Notes: generated by a model not told the origin, from the letters alone. A stretch of DNA of 64,000 nucleotides from Polaribacter porphyrae (GCF_002954685.1 NZ_MSCN01000001.1:3761977-3825976), one strand, 5' to 3'; counted from the first letter of the stretch, positions 33,782 to 42,706 are shown. Made by a program: numbers and translations.

Positions 33782-34408
33782 ATGAAGAAAATAATTTTAT
33801 TGAGTTTGGTGGTTTTGCTGTCATCTTGTGCTACAAAAAAGTTTAAAGAAAAATGGTTAGAGAAACAAGCACCAGAAACTTTTAAAGCACGCTTTGAAAC
33901 TACACAAGGTAATTTTGATATTGAAGCAGTTAGAGAATGGTCTCCAAATGGTGTAGATAGATTGTATCAGTTGATAAAAAATGAATATTATCAAGACGTT
34001 GCCATATTTAGAGTAGTACCTAATTTTGTGGCACAATTTGGGATTCATAATGATACTTTAATCAACAATGCTTGGCAAAAAAGAGGAATTAAAGATGAAC
34101 CTGTAACTGAAAAAAACGCAAAAATGACCATTTCTTTTGCAAGAGGAGGAGTAAACACGAGATCTAATCAAATATTTATCAACCTTAAAGATAATTATAG
34201 ATTAGATAAATTAGCTTATTCTGGAGTAACAGGATTCCCTGTGATAGCTAAAGTTATAAAAGGAGAAGAAAATGTAATGAAATTTTATGATGGTTATGGA
34301 GATAAATTGGGCAGAAAACAAGGAGAAATTGCTAAAGGGGGAAATGCATATTTAAAAGAGAATTACCCAAAGGTTGATTATATTATTAAAGCATATATTC
34401 TAAAATAA
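33782..34408 (+). CDS. Lipoprotein peptidyl-prolyl cis-trans isomerase, cyclophilin type (208 aa)
   Basis: Lipobox VVLLSSC (Cys at about 16). The cyclophilin domain covers about 35-205, with FETTQGNFDIEA, NEYYQDVAIFRVVPNFVAQFG (in part; the FFR..P.F..Q motif as IFRVVPNFVAQFG), ISFARGG, RSNQIFINL and GFPVIAKVI. The conserved catalytic Arg is in FRVVP. It probably speeds proline isomerisation of envelope proteins in the periplasm or at the outer membrane. It is divergently placed to the blaI operon. Confidence 0.9.
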   Translation: MKKIILLSLVVLLSSCATKKFKEKWLEKQAPETFKARFETTQGNFDIEAVREWSPNGVDRLYQLIKNEYYQDVAIFRVVPNFVAQFGIHNDTLINNAWQKRGIKDEPVTEKNAKMTISFARGGVNTRSNQIFINLKDNYRLDKLAYSGVTGFPVIAKVIKGEENVMKFYDGYGDKLGRKQGEIAKGGNAYLKENYPKVDYIIKAYILK

Positions 34409-34458
34409 TTTCTTACTAAATATTTTATTAGTCACAATTAATTAACTTAATTTTTAAT

Positions 34459-34498
34459 TATATATACAAATTTGCATATATGTAACTTTGTATATATA
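34459..34498. repeat. 12-bp perfect inverted repeat at the promoter of the ATPase operon
   Basis: TATATATACAAA at 34459-34470 and its exact inverse TTTGTATATATA at 34487-34498, 16 bp apart. The right arm overlaps the predicted -7 element. It looks like an operator, but the AT-rich sequence makes chance possible. Confidence 0.45.
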
Positions 34499-34502
34499 TT
34501 TG
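34495..34502 (+). promoter_or_regulatory. -7 element of the two-ATPase operon
   Basis: TATATTTG, a full match to TAnnTTTG, 20 bp before the ATG of the first ATPase gene. Confidence 0.55.
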
Positions 34503-34522
34503 TTTTGTTAAAATAATTAACT

Positions 34523-35695
34523 ATGATAAGAAATATAACAGGACCACCAGTAGAAGGGAAGGATTTTTTCGGTAGAGAAAAAGAATTAATTTTCGCTTGG
34601 AATCATATTCAAAAAGGAAACTCATTAATTTTATCTGCACCAAGAAGAGTTGGTAAATCTTCACTTGCGAAAAAGATTTTAAACAAGGCTAAAAGAAAAG
34701 ATTGGAATGTTTTAGAAATCAATCTTGAAGAAATAAAAACAGAAGAGGGTTTTGTTAAAATTTTTGTTGAGAAAATTACCAGTCAAAGTTGGTGGAGCAA
34801 ACTAAAAGATGACTCAAATAAAAAAGTATCTCAAATTTTAGAAAGTTTAAAGCCAACTGTAGAGTTTGAAGGTGTTAAAACTTCTTTTGAATGGAAATCG
34901 AATAAAGCAGATGTATATGATCAATTAAAAAAATTACTAAACCATAATAAAGAAACTTTAATTATGGTTGATGAATTAACAGTTTTACTGAATAGCTTTA
35001 TTGAAAACGATACTGAAAAAGGAAGAAAAGATGTAGAATTCTTTTTAAACTGGTTACGTAGTTTTAGACAAACAAGTGGCACAAAAATACGATGGATATT
35101 TTGTAGTTCTATAGGTATAGATAATTTTTTGAGTCAATATAATTTAAGTTACACTTTTAATGATGTAAAGCCATATCAAATAGACGAATTTAAAAATGAG
35201 ACTGCAAAAAACTTAATTATAGAACTTTCAAAATCTGATAATATTTCTTTGCCTGATGATACTATCAACTATATGTTAAATAAAATTGGTTGGTTGTTGC
35301 CTTATTTTATTCAGGTGTTATATTCAGAATTTTTACAACTTATTCAAGTTGATGAAAAACCAACATCAACAAAAACAATAGATGAAGCTTATGGTAAATT
35401 AATTAGTCAGAGGTATTTGAATACTTGGGAAGAAAGGTTAAAAGAGTATAATCTTTATGAGAATTATGCACGTAAGTTGCTTAAAAAATTATCAGAAAAT
35501 AAAAAAGGAGCTTCTAGAAAAACAATTTTTTCTTACTTAAATACGAATATAAATGATACTGATAAAACAGAAGAAATAGTAAGCAAACTTTTATATATGC
35601 TAAAAAATGATGGCTATCTTATAGAGATTAAAAGTAAATATGCATTTAGATCTCCGCTTTTAAGAGATTTTTGGTTTAATAGATTTGTGAAATAA
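34523..35695 (+). CDS. P-loop ATPase of the archaeal-type/Orc-like AAA group (390 aa)
   Basis: GREKEL (17-22) is the usual lead-in of this ATPase group, then Walker A APRRVGKSS (39-47), Walker B LIMVDE (147-152), and a sensor-like strand IRWIFCSSIG (about 190). The C-terminal about 100 residues form a winged-helix-like region (YARKLLKKLSENKKGASRKT, MLKNDGYLIE). Such proteins (ATPase_2, PF01637-like) are often accessory, and some belong to STAND-type signalling or defence ATPases. Its stop overlaps the start of the next gene by one base, so the two ATPases are translated together. The substrate or partner is unknown. Confidence 0.75.
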   Translation: MIRNITGPPVEGKDFFGREKELIFAWNHIQKGNSLILSAPRRVGKSSLAKKILNKAKRKDWNVLEINLEEIKTEEGFVKIFVEKITSQSWWSKLKDDSNKKVSQILESLKPTVEFEGVKTSFEWKSNKADVYDQLKKLLNHNKETLIMVDELTVLLNSFIENDTEKGRKDVEFFLNWLRSFRQTSGTKIRWIFCSSIGIDNFLSQYNLSYTFNDVKPYQIDEFKNETAKNLIIELSKSDNISLPDDTINYMLNKIGWLLPYFIQVLYSEFLQLIQVDEKPTSTKTIDEAYGKLISQRYLNTWEERLKEYNLYENYARKLLKKLSENKKGASRKTIFSYLNTNINDTDKTEEIVSKLLYMLKNDGYLIEIKSKYAFRSPLLRDFWFNRFVK

Positions 35696-38055
35696 TGGAT
35701 AAAGAAAAATACATCACTTTAAGTCAGTTAGGCGTTTACAATCCACAAAGATTAGATGATGATACTGTTGAACGTTTGTTTGTGGTAAGGCAAAAGTTTT
35801 TTGAATTTTTAATTAAAAAAATTAATAAAGAAACTCCAAATAGTATTCCTCAACATTATTTAGTTATTGGGCAAAGAGGAATGGGTAAAAGCACTTTGCT
35901 GAAAAGAATTGAGGTGGAATTCAGAAAAGAAGCCTCTAAATTTATTCCTCTACTTTTTCCAGAAGAACAATATAACTTAAACAAATTATCAGAATTTTGG
36001 TTAAATAGTTTAGATGCTATGGCTGATGCTCTAGAGGTTGAACAAAAAACTGAAGAAGTAAAGTTAATTGACTCAAAAATAAAAGAACTACAAACCATTT
36101 CTGATGAAGATGATTTAGCAAGAAGTGCTTATCAGTTTTTGATTAAAATGTCTCAACAATTAAAGTTACGACCTGTATTGTTGATTGATAATATGAACTT
36201 TGTTTTTGATAGATTGGATAAAAGCGAACAACATACTTTACGTTCTTGGTTAATGGAAAACAAAGCTCCAATAGTTGTTGGTGCAAGTGCAGTAGAGATT
36301 GAAGAAACTTTTAATTATGAAGCACCTTTTTATGATGCTTTTCAGGTAAGTCATTTAAAAAAGTTAACATTCCAAGAGTTAATTGAAGTGTTAAATAATT
36401 TAGCCAGATTAACCAATGCAAAAGAGGTTTTAGATAACATTCATGACGAAATTGCAAGACTAAAAACCATACATCAATTAACGGGAGGAAATCCAAGAAC
36501 AGCAGTAATGTTGTTTAAAATAATTGTAAAAGGTTTTTCTAAAGAAATAAATGACGATTTAGAAGCTTTGCTTGATGAAATTACTCCTTTATATAAAGCA
36601 CGTTTTGAGGAATTATCTACACAACTGCAAATAATTGTAGATGCTGTTGCTTTAAATTGGGATCCTATAAATTTAGAACAATTAAGAAACGAAACTAAAT
36701 TAAGCAATGGGCAACTTTCTCCACAATTAAAAAGATTAGTAGAATTAGGTTGGTTAGAAAAATTAGATGCCTATAAAGCCAAAGGAAATGCATATCAAAT
36801 AAGTGAACGTTTTTTTAACATTTGGTTTTTAATGCGAAGAAGTAGCAGAAGACAGAAAAAAGAACTCTATTGCTTGTCTAAATTTTTAGAGACTTTTTAT
36901 GGAGATGATATTAATGATGTGGCTAAAAAAAGTATTAGTTTAAAGAGTAAAAATGTAAATCAAATTACATACAAGTTAGCTTTAGCTGAAGTAACTACTG
37001 ATGAGGAGTTGAAGAGAAAACTTTATGATTCTTGTGATATAGATATAAGAGAGCAGGCTAAAACGAATCCAATAGTTTTTGAAGATTTTGGAAAATATAT
37101 AACCCAAATATCAAATAAAAACAAAGGAAATAAGATTTCTAGGATAGAAGAAGAGTATTTGGAAAAAATAAAAAATGATGCAGAAAATTATTTTAACTGG
37201 TTTAGATTAGGGTACTTTTATCACGAAAAAGGAGAAATAGAAAAGGCAAAAATTGCTTTTATCAAAAGTAGTGAATTAGATAATAATATTGATGCAACTT
37301 GGAATAACCTAGGTATTATTTACACTAATGAAGGAAATGGAGAAAAAGCAAAGGAATGTTTGGAAAAAGCTATCAATATTAATCGAAATAATGGAATGAC
37401 TTATATTAATATCGGTATAAATTACCTGTATAATTTATATGAATATGCTAAAGCAGAAAAAGCATTTTTAAAAGCTATTGATTTAGGTACTCGAACAAGT
37501 AGTCTTTTCAATGTTTTGGGTAATTTGTACCAAGATTATTTAAGAGAATATAGTAAGTCTGAAAAAGCATATAAGATAGCATTACAAATTAATGATACAG
37601 AAATTTATAGTGTAAAATATAATTTAGTTTTTCTGTATAGAGATAAAATGAATAAACAAAAAGAGGCAGAAGAACTATTTAGTACTTTAATTATAAATAA
37701 AGATTTAAAGGATTCTTATTGGCTAAATAAATCTCTATTTGAACTCTATAAAAAGAACCAAGGAACAGCATCAGAATTTTTATTAAAAGCATTAAATATT
37801 ATAAATAATAAATTACCAACAAACACTCAAGATGATTGGTTTCGTTTTGCAGGTGTAACCTTAAAACAAGGCTTTGGAAAATGGTTGTTAGAAATTCTTA
37901 AAGAAAATGATTTTGATATTATTCTAGCTCCTTATTATGTAGCTATCAAAGCAATTTTAGAGAAAGATACAGAAGGTTATTTAAATAGCAAAGCTTTAGA
38001 AATTAGAGAACCTGCAAAAAAGATTGTAGAAATAATACAGAATAGTAACATTTAG
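35695..38055 (+). CDS. Orc/STAND-like P-loop ATPase with TPR repeats (786 aa)
   Basis: Walker A GQRGMGKST (59-67), Walker B VLLIDN (161-166; Asp followed by Asn rather than Glu), GGNPRTA sensor-type motif (about 262), a winged-helix segment (about 305-365, SNGQLSPQLKRLVELGWLEK) and RFFNIWFLMRR. Residues about 490-690 hold at least four TPR-like units (WNNLGIIYTNEGNGEKAKEC, YAKAEKAFLKAIDLG, YSKSEKAYKIAL). This is the build of STAND-type NTPases, whose TPRs sense a partner; no nuclease, TIR or protease effector domain is visible. Coupled to the upstream ATPase gene by a TAATG overlap. Confidence 0.75.
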   Translation: MDKEKYITLSQLGVYNPQRLDDDTVERLFVVRQKFFEFLIKKINKETPNSIPQHYLVIGQRGMGKSTLLKRIEVEFRKEASKFIPLLFPEEQYNLNKLSEFWLNSLDAMADALEVEQKTEEVKLIDSKIKELQTISDEDDLARSAYQFLIKMSQQLKLRPVLLIDNMNFVFDRLDKSEQHTLRSWLMENKAPIVVGASAVEIEETFNYEAPFYDAFQVSHLKKLTFQELIEVLNNLARLTNAKEVLDNIHDEIARLKTIHQLTGGNPRTAVMLFKIIVKGFSKEINDDLEALLDEITPLYKARFEELSTQLQIIVDAVALNWDPINLEQLRNETKLSNGQLSPQLKRLVELGWLEKLDAYKAKGNAYQISERFFNIWFLMRRSSRRQKKELYCLSKFLETFYGDDINDVAKKSISLKSKNVNQITYKLALAEVTTDEELKRKLYDSCDIDIREQAKTNPIVFEDFGKYITQISNKNKGNKISRIEEEYLEKIKNDAENYFNWFRLGYFYHEKGEIEKAKIAFIKSSELDNNIDATWNNLGIIYTNEGNGEKAKECLEKAININRNNGMTYINIGINYLYNLYEYAKAEKAFLKAIDLGTRTSSLFNVLGNLYQDYLREYSKSEKAYKIALQINDTEIYSVKYNLVFLYRDKMNKQKEAEELFSTLIINKDLKDSYWLNKSLFELYKKNQGTASEFLLKALNIINNKLPTNTQDDWFRFAGVTLKQGFGKWLLEILKENDFDIILAPYYVAIKAILEKDTEGYLNSKALEIREPAKKIVEIIQNSNI

Positions 38056-38066
38056 ATAGATTTTAT

Positions 38067-38639
38067 ATGAAAAAAATACTTTTAATTTTATTGTTGATTT
38101 TTTCTGGATTAGCAACTTCTCAACAAAAATTTGAAAAGGAATACAGAATAAAACAAAATGAAGCACCTCAAAATTCTATAGATTTTATAAATAATATCAA
38201 TTTTAAAAACAAAATAAAATGGTATGTAGAAGAAAGTAATGATGGTAAATCTTTCGAAGCAAAAACATGTCATTTAAAATATTTCTATAGTATTGAGTTT
38301 AATGAACAAGGGAATTTAATTGATGTTGAAAAGAAAGTTCGTTTACAAGAATTAAGCAAAGAAGTTCAACAAAAACTTAAAAAAGAGATTTCGAAAAGAT
38401 TTAAAAAATTTAAGTTTAAGAAAATTCAAATTCAATATAAAGGATTAAAAAGTGAAGTTAATAAGGTTTTTCAGAATATATCTAGAGATCAAATTAAAGT
38501 AAGAGTTTTTTACGAAATTATTGTAAAAGGTAAAAAAGATAAGCAGCATGCATTATATGAAATGACTTTTGATGAGAAAGGAAATTTTTTAAAGGAATTA
38601 AAATTCAAATCTAGTAATTCTTTAAATCTTGAATTTTAA
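38067..38639 (+). CDS. Secreted PepSY-like hypothetical protein (190 aa)
   Basis: Signal peptide (KKILLILLLIFSGLATSQ). The mature part is Lys-rich and has two alternating alpha/beta halves (FYSIEFNEQGNLIDVEKKV and YEMTFDEKGNFLKELKF), which resemble PepSY-like folds with a repeated F-E-GN--- hairpin. It starts 11 bp after the TPR ATPase stop, and its own stop overlaps the start of the next gene (TAATG), so it is co-translated with an outer-membrane-type protein. No firm family; it is probably periplasmic. Confidence 0.65.
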   Translation: MKKILLILLLIFSGLATSQQKFEKEYRIKQNEAPQNSIDFINNINFKNKIKWYVEESNDGKSFEAKTCHLKYFYSIEFNEQGNLIDVEKKVRLQELSKEVQQKLKKEISKRFKKFKFKKIQIQYKGLKSEVNKVFQNISRDQIKVRVFYEIIVKGKKDKQHALYEMTFDEKGNFLKELKFKSSNSLNLEF

Positions 38640-39286
38640 TGAAAACATATCTATTAATATTTTTCTTTTTTACATCATTAATTGTCTTTAGTCAAAAGAA
38701 TTTTGATGCAGGTTTTTTACCAAAAGTTGTACTATCAAAAAAACTATCAAACCAAATAAAATGGGTAAATAGTCTTGAATCTAGAACTATTTTTTATGAT
38801 GAAGAATATCAGTTTACACATAGCTTGGTGGATATTTCATCAATATTATCTTTCAAAACAGACTTAAATCAATCTTTTAATTTTGGCTATATTTTACGAT
38901 TTAGAAATGAAGAAACGATACACAGAACTTTTCAGCACTATAATTTTGTAAATCAGTTTTCCAGTTTAAAAATGGGACAACGTTTTGCGTTTGAACAGTT
39001 TTATCAATCGAATAAGCAAACCACCTTCAGAACAAGATACAGAGTAAGTTTTGAAAAACCATTAAATGGAGAAAAAACGGACGTGAAAGAATTTTATATA
39101 AAATTAGGAAATGAATATTTATATGATTTCGAAGATTTAGAAATCAGATTGACACCTTATTTAGGTTATAGAGCATCAAAAAAAGATAGAATTGAATTTG
39201 GGCTAGATTACAGAATTGGAAATACAATAAATAACCCAATTGAAAATGATATTTGGTTCAGAGTAACTTGGTATATTTCTTTATAA
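38639..39286 (+). CDS. DUF2490-like outer-membrane beta-barrel protein (215 aa)
   Basis: Signal peptide (TYLLIFFFFTSLIVFSQ). The mature chain is made of alternating beta strands (SLESRTIFYDEEYQFTHSLV, FNFGYILRFRNEET, FRTRYRVSFEKPL, YRASKKDRIEFGLDYRIG) and ends in an aromatic strand WFRVTWYISL, typical of a small outer-membrane barrel; the overall pattern fits DUF2490. It is the last gene of the ATPase operon and is followed by a bidirectional terminator. Its link to the two ATPases is unexplained. Confidence 0.75.
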   Translation: MKTYLLIFFFFTSLIVFSQKNFDAGFLPKVVLSKKLSNQIKWVNSLESRTIFYDEEYQFTHSLVDISSILSFKTDLNQSFNFGYILRFRNEETIHRTFQHYNFVNQFSSLKMGQRFAFEQFYQSNKQTTFRTRYRVSFEKPLNGEKTDVKEFYIKLGNEYLYDFEDLEIRLTPYLGYRASKKDRIEFGLDYRIGNTINNPIENDIWFRVTWYISL

Positions 39287-39288
39287 AA

Positions 39289-39318
39289 AAACCGCTAACT
39301 TAAAAAAGTTAGCGGTTT
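39289..39318. terminator. Bidirectional terminator between the DUF2490 gene and the OmpA-like gene
   Basis: Perfect 11-bp arms AAACCGCTAAC and GTTAGCGGTTT with an 8-base A-rich loop, placed between two convergent stops. Confidence 0.88.
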
Positions 39319-39339
39319 AAAATATTTTGTTTAATAATA

Positions 39340-40533
39340 TTACTCTATTCTAAAAGCAACTTTTCTAGCCAATTGTCTAGCTTCTTTACCCATAGATTTG
39401 TCTTCTCCAACACCTCCATAAGATAATCTTCCTGGGCTAATTCCAGCAGAAACAAGAACATCATATACCATTTTGGCTCTTTTTATAGATAAATCTTTGT
39501 TATAACCCTCTTTTCCTGTTTCATCAGTGAAACCAATTAAAGAAGCTCTTACATAAGGATTATCCATCATAAATTGTTTAATATAGTTTACAGCATGTAA
39601 AGATTCTTTTTGAATTCTAGTTTTATTTAAATCAAAATAAACATTTACATAGCCTCTATTTAATAATTCTTTTATAAAATCAACATTAGAAGCAGTAACT
39701 GTACTTGCGTATTTATTAGATTTTAAATCTTCTTTTTTAACATATCTGTTATCTAGCTCTGTCATTATTAATTCCTTATTAGGAGACGAAGTATTATCTT
39801 TAAGTGCTGCAATTTCTTTTTCAGCTGTCGCTAAACGATTTTTCAAAGATTCTAATTCAGTGTCAATTAGGGCATCATCTTCTAACTCTTCTCTCCAGAA
39901 ATCTGCATTAGCTCTTTTGTTACCTAGAGAAACATTAACACCTAAAGAAATATTATATAAACTTACATTAGTTTGTTTTAAACCTGGGCTTATTGCTCCA
40001 TCATAAGTATTATGTTGAAAATGATGAAAAATTGTTGAAACATCTGCAAATAAAGAAATTCTGTTAGATAGTTTATACTGTGGTGTGAAACCAAAAATAA
40101 AGTTTAACATAGGATCATCAACAGCTGTTGGTGAGATAACCTTTAGCATTGAAAAACCAGTACCTCCATACATTAATAAGTTGAATCTTTCTGTCCAATT
40201 ACCAAACTTTAAAATATTACCTGCGTTTACAACAGCTTCAATAGAAGTTCTGTAGTAATTAGATTTAAATGCTTGTGTGCCATCTGCTTCGCTAAATTCT
40301 TGGTAACCCAAACCAAGCCTTAATCCAAATTTATCATTAAACATATGTCTAATTCCTAGATTTACTTGTCCAAAACCTGGTGAACTAGTCCTTAAGCCAG
40401 GGCTTAATGGATATATTACATCATGCACTCCTAGTCCGAAATCTAATGACCATTTGTTGTATTCTTGCGCATTGATACAAAATGTCATAAATAACAATGC
40501 AGTTGATAATAAAGTATTTTTTAAAATTTTCAT
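39340..40533 (-). CDS. OmpA-family outer-membrane protein (397 aa)
   Basis: The start is placed at the ATG at 40533 (MKILKNTLLSTALLFMTFCINA, a signal peptide), preceded by GGGGG as a ribosome-binding site; the in-frame ATG 33 bp upstream would hide the signal peptide. Residues about 22-215 form a beta-barrel (WSLDFGLGVHDVIYP, FGLRLGLGYQEF, ISLGVNVSLGN). A coiled-coil linker (about 225-250) leads to an OmpA C-terminal peptidoglycan-binding domain (about 285-397: YFDLNKTRIQ, GFTDETGKEGYNKDLSIKRA, LSYGGVGED). It anchors the outer membrane to the cell wall. A TAAATTTG promoter element lies upstream. Confidence 0.9.
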   Translation of the reverse strand: MKILKNTLLSTALLFMTFCINAQEYNKWSLDFGLGVHDVIYPLSPGLRTSSPGFGQVNLGIRHMFNDKFGLRLGLGYQEFSEADGTQAFKSNYYRTSIEAVVNAGNILKFGNWTERFNLLMYGGTGFSMLKVISPTAVDDPMLNFIFGFTPQYKLSNRISLFADVSTIFHHFQHNTYDGAISPGLKQTNVSLYNISLGVNVSLGNKRANADFWREELEDDALIDTELESLKNRLATAEKEIAALKDNTSSPNKELIMTELDNRYVKKEDLKSNKYASTVTASNVDFIKELLNRGYVNVYFDLNKTRIQKESLHAVNYIKQFMMDNPYVRASLIGFTDETGKEGYNKDLSIKRAKMVYDVLVSAGISPGRLSYGGVGEDKSMGKEARQLARKVAFRIE

Positions 40534-40563
40534 CCCCCAATGATTTTTTTTATTAATGATATG

Positions 40564-40571
40564 CAAATTTA
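40564..40571 (-). promoter_or_regulatory. -7 element of the OmpA-like gene
   Basis: TAAATTTG on the minus strand, full match to TAnnTTTG, 30 bp before the chosen ATG at 40533. It overlaps the upstream in-frame ATG at 40566, which argues against that start. Confidence 0.6.
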
Positions 40572-40637
40572 AGAATTATTTTAACTTATCCTTGAATAAT
40601 TTGTAAAGTGTTATTAATCTTCGTTCAATTGTTCATT

Positions 40638-42056
40638 TTAATAGTTAAATCTTTTGGTATTAAGTTCTAAGATATATAATTCAGTAAAATATTTATAGAA
40701 ATAAGGTATAGTTTCTATTCCTTTTAGGTAGTTCCAAACTCCAAAATGTTCATTCGGAGAATGAATCGCATCAGAATTTAAACCAAACCCCATTAATATA
40801 GTCTTACTTTTTAGCTCTTTTTCAAATAAAGAAACTATTGGAATACTACCTCCACTTCTTTGAGGAATAGGAGTTTTACCAAAAGTAGTTTCATAAGCTT
40901 TACTAGCAGCTTTATATGCGATAGTATCTATTGGTGTTACATAGCCTTGGCCTCCATGATGTGGGGTAACTTTTACTTTTACAGATTTTGGTGCAATGCT
41001 TTCAAAGTGATTCTTAAATAATTCTGTTATTTCTTTCCAATCTTGATTAGGTACCAAACGCATAGAAATTTTTGCATAAGCTTTGCTTGCTATAACCGTT
41101 TTTGCTCCTTCACCTGTGTAACCTCCCCAAATTCCATTGACATCTAATGTTGGACGAATTGAATTTCTTTCGTTTGTAGAGTATCCTTTTTCACCATAAA
41201 CATCATTAATATCTAAAGCAGATTGGTATTCTTCTAAAGAAAATGGTGCTTTTGCCATTTCAACTCTTTCTTCTATGGATAAATCTTCAACTTTATCATA
41301 AAAACTAGGAATAGTAATATGATTATTTTCATCATGCAAAGAAGCTATCATTTTGGTTAAAATATTGATAGGATTCGCTACAGCACCTCCATATAAACCA
41401 GAGTGCAAATCTCTATTAGGTCCAGTAACTTCTACTTCTACATAGCTTAAACCACGTAAACCTGTTGTTATTGATGGAATGTCATTTGCAATCATTCCTG
41501 TATCAGAAATTAGAATCACATCATTGGCTAACTTTTCTTTATTTCGAGGTACAAACCAAGATAAGCTTTCAGATCCAATTTCTTCTTCACCTTCAATCAT
41601 AAACTTAACATTACAAGGTAAATTACCAGTAGATGTCATATATTCTAATGCTTTAACGTGCATATACATTTGCCCTTTATCATCACAAGCTCCTCTTGCA
41701 AAAATTGCTCCATCTGGATGAATTTCTGTTTCTTTAATTATAGGTTCAAAAGGAGGGGAGTGCCATAAATCTATTGGATCAGCTGGTTGAACATCATAAT
41801 GACCATAAACCAAAATAGTTGGTAAATTTTTATCAATTATTTTTTCTCCATAAACTATTGGGTAACCTGGAGTCTCACACAATTCAACGTGACTACATCC
41901 AGCTTTTTTTAAACTTTTTAAAATAAAATCAGCAGTGTTTAAAACCTCTTTTTTATAAGCAGAATCTGCACTTATAGAAGGGATTTTTAAAAGTTCTATT
42001 AATTCATGTAAGAATTGTTTTTTGTTCTCTTTTAAATATGATTTTATATTATTCAT
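40638..42056 (-). CDS. M20-family dipeptidase (472 aa)
   Basis: Two-zinc M20/M25/M40 metallopeptidase: LVYGHYDVQP (zinc His and Asp), GACDDKGQ (bridging Asp), MIEGEEEIGS (catalytic and zinc Glu), SDTGM (zinc Asp), the lid domain with DLHSGLYGGAV, and the late zinc His in SDAIHSPNEHFG. Length and order match cytosolic non-specific dipeptidases (CNDP/PepV-like). It splits short peptides in the cytoplasm and could work downstream of the POT transporters at 52-55 kb. It has its own promoter (TATTTTTG at 42080-42087, minus). Confidence 0.92.
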   Translation of the reverse strand: MNNIKSYLKENKKQFLHELIELLKIPSISADSAYKKEVLNTADFILKSLKKAGCSHVELCETPGYPIVYGEKIIDKNLPTILVYGHYDVQPADPIDLWHSPPFEPIIKETEIHPDGAIFARGACDDKGQMYMHVKALEYMTSTGNLPCNVKFMIEGEEEIGSESLSWFVPRNKEKLANDVILISDTGMIANDIPSITTGLRGLSYVEVEVTGPNRDLHSGLYGGAVANPINILTKMIASLHDENNHITIPSFYDKVEDLSIEERVEMAKAPFSLEEYQSALDINDVYGEKGYSTNERNSIRPTLDVNGIWGGYTGEGAKTVIASKAYAKISMRLVPNQDWKEITELFKNHFESIAPKSVKVKVTPHHGGQGYVTPIDTIAYKAASKAYETTFGKTPIPQRSGGSIPIVSLFEKELKSKTILMGFGLNSDAIHSPNEHFGVWNYLKGIETIPYFYKYFTELYILELNTKRFNY

Positions 42057-42079
42057 TTTTTAGCGTTTTAATCTTAAAT

Positions 42080-42087
42080 CAAAAATA
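42080..42087 (-). promoter_or_regulatory. -7 element of the M20 dipeptidase gene
   Basis: TATTTTTG on the minus strand, 23 bp before the ATG at 42056. Confidence 0.5.
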
Positions 42088-42107
42088 GAAAAATAATACT
42101 GAAGCAC

Positions 42108-42137
42108 TTTGTATTTTCTATTGATTGTTTATATTTG
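42108..42137 (+). promoter_or_regulatory. Promoter of tRNA-Leu (-33 TTTG and -7 TATATTTG)
   Basis: TTTG at 42108-42111 and TATATTTG at 42130-42137 are 18 bp apart, in line with Bacteroidota promoters (TTTG - 17 to 23 bp - TAnnTTTG), and the tRNA begins 12 bp later. Confidence 0.7.
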
Positions 42138-42148
42138 CAAACCAAAAT

Positions 42149-42230
42149 GCAGGCGTGGTGGAATTGGTAGACACGCTAGACTTAGGATCTAGTGCCGCGA
42201 GGTGTGAGAGTTCGAGTCTCTCCGCCTGTA
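42149..42230 (+). tRNA. tRNA-Leu (anticodon UAG)
   Basis: Acceptor arms GCAGGCG and CGCCTGT with discriminator A, D-loop GGTGGAATTGGTAGACACG, anticodon loop CTTAGGA giving UAG, a class II variable arm (TGCCGCGAGGTG) and T arm AGAGTTCGAGTCTCT. CCA is not encoded. The first pair would be G-U. Length 82 nt fits tRNA-Leu. Confidence 0.95.
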
Positions 42231-42236
42231 CTTTTA

Positions 42237-42268
42237 AAAGCTTTTCAAGAAATTGAGAAGCTTTTTTA
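42237..42268 (+). terminator. Terminator after tRNA-Leu
   Basis: Arms AGCTTTTC and GAGAAGCT around AAGAAATT, followed by six Ts, directly after the tRNA. Confidence 0.75.
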
Positions 42269-42269
42269 T

Positions 42270-42704
42270 TTAAGTAATATCTTTAAAATCATCTGTTTTA
42301 TCAGCATTTAAAAATAAGTGGTTGGCTTCTTTTGGAGGGGTGGTTAATTTACGCTTGGTTAAATCTATCCAAGCACCATATACTTTTATGATTGCTGATA
42401 ATTGCCCAGTTTGGTTAAAAACTTCATGAGTAATTTTCCAGCGTTTATTATTTTTTGAAAGTCCTGATAACTTCAAATTCACACTTATGTTTTCACCTAA
42501 ATGAATTTCTTTTCTAAAAGATGTGTATTCTTCAAATAGAATAGGACCAATATTATGTTTGGTAAATTCATCAATTGAAAAGTTTTGTGCAGCAAAATAA
42601 CGTATTCTTACTTCTGCAGCATATTCATTGTATGCTGTATGGCGCATGTGTCTGTTTGGATCAAAATCAGACCATTTTGTGTTAAAGCAAATTATAAATG
42701 ACAT
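42270..42704 (-). CDS. Acyl-CoA thioesterase, hotdog-fold 4HBT family (144 aa)
   Basis: Single hotdog domain: WSDFDPNRHMRHTAYNEYAA carries the catalytic-loop Asp and the HxxxxxYN pattern of 4-hydroxybenzoyl-CoA/YbgC-type thioesterases, then ISVNLKLSGLSKNNKRWKIT and AIIKVYGAWIDLTKRKL. It hydrolyses short-chain or aromatic acyl-CoA esters; exact substrate unknown. Its start is 2 bp from the stop of the unknown membrane protein gene, so the 44.1-42.3 kb genes may form a transcription unit. Confidence 0.85.
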   Translation of the reverse strand: MSFIICFNTKWSDFDPNRHMRHTAYNEYAAEVRIRYFAAQNFSIDEFTKHNIGPILFEEYTSFRKEIHLGENISVNLKLSGLSKNNKRWKITHEVFNQTGQLSAIIKVYGAWIDLTKRKLTTPPKEANHLFLNADKTDDFKDIT

Positions 42705-42706
42705 AT

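Noticed and set aside
40534..40566. Upstream in-frame start of the OmpA-like gene
   Set aside because: The upstream ATG overlaps the -7 element and would bury the signal peptide; the ATG at 40533 has GGGGG in front.
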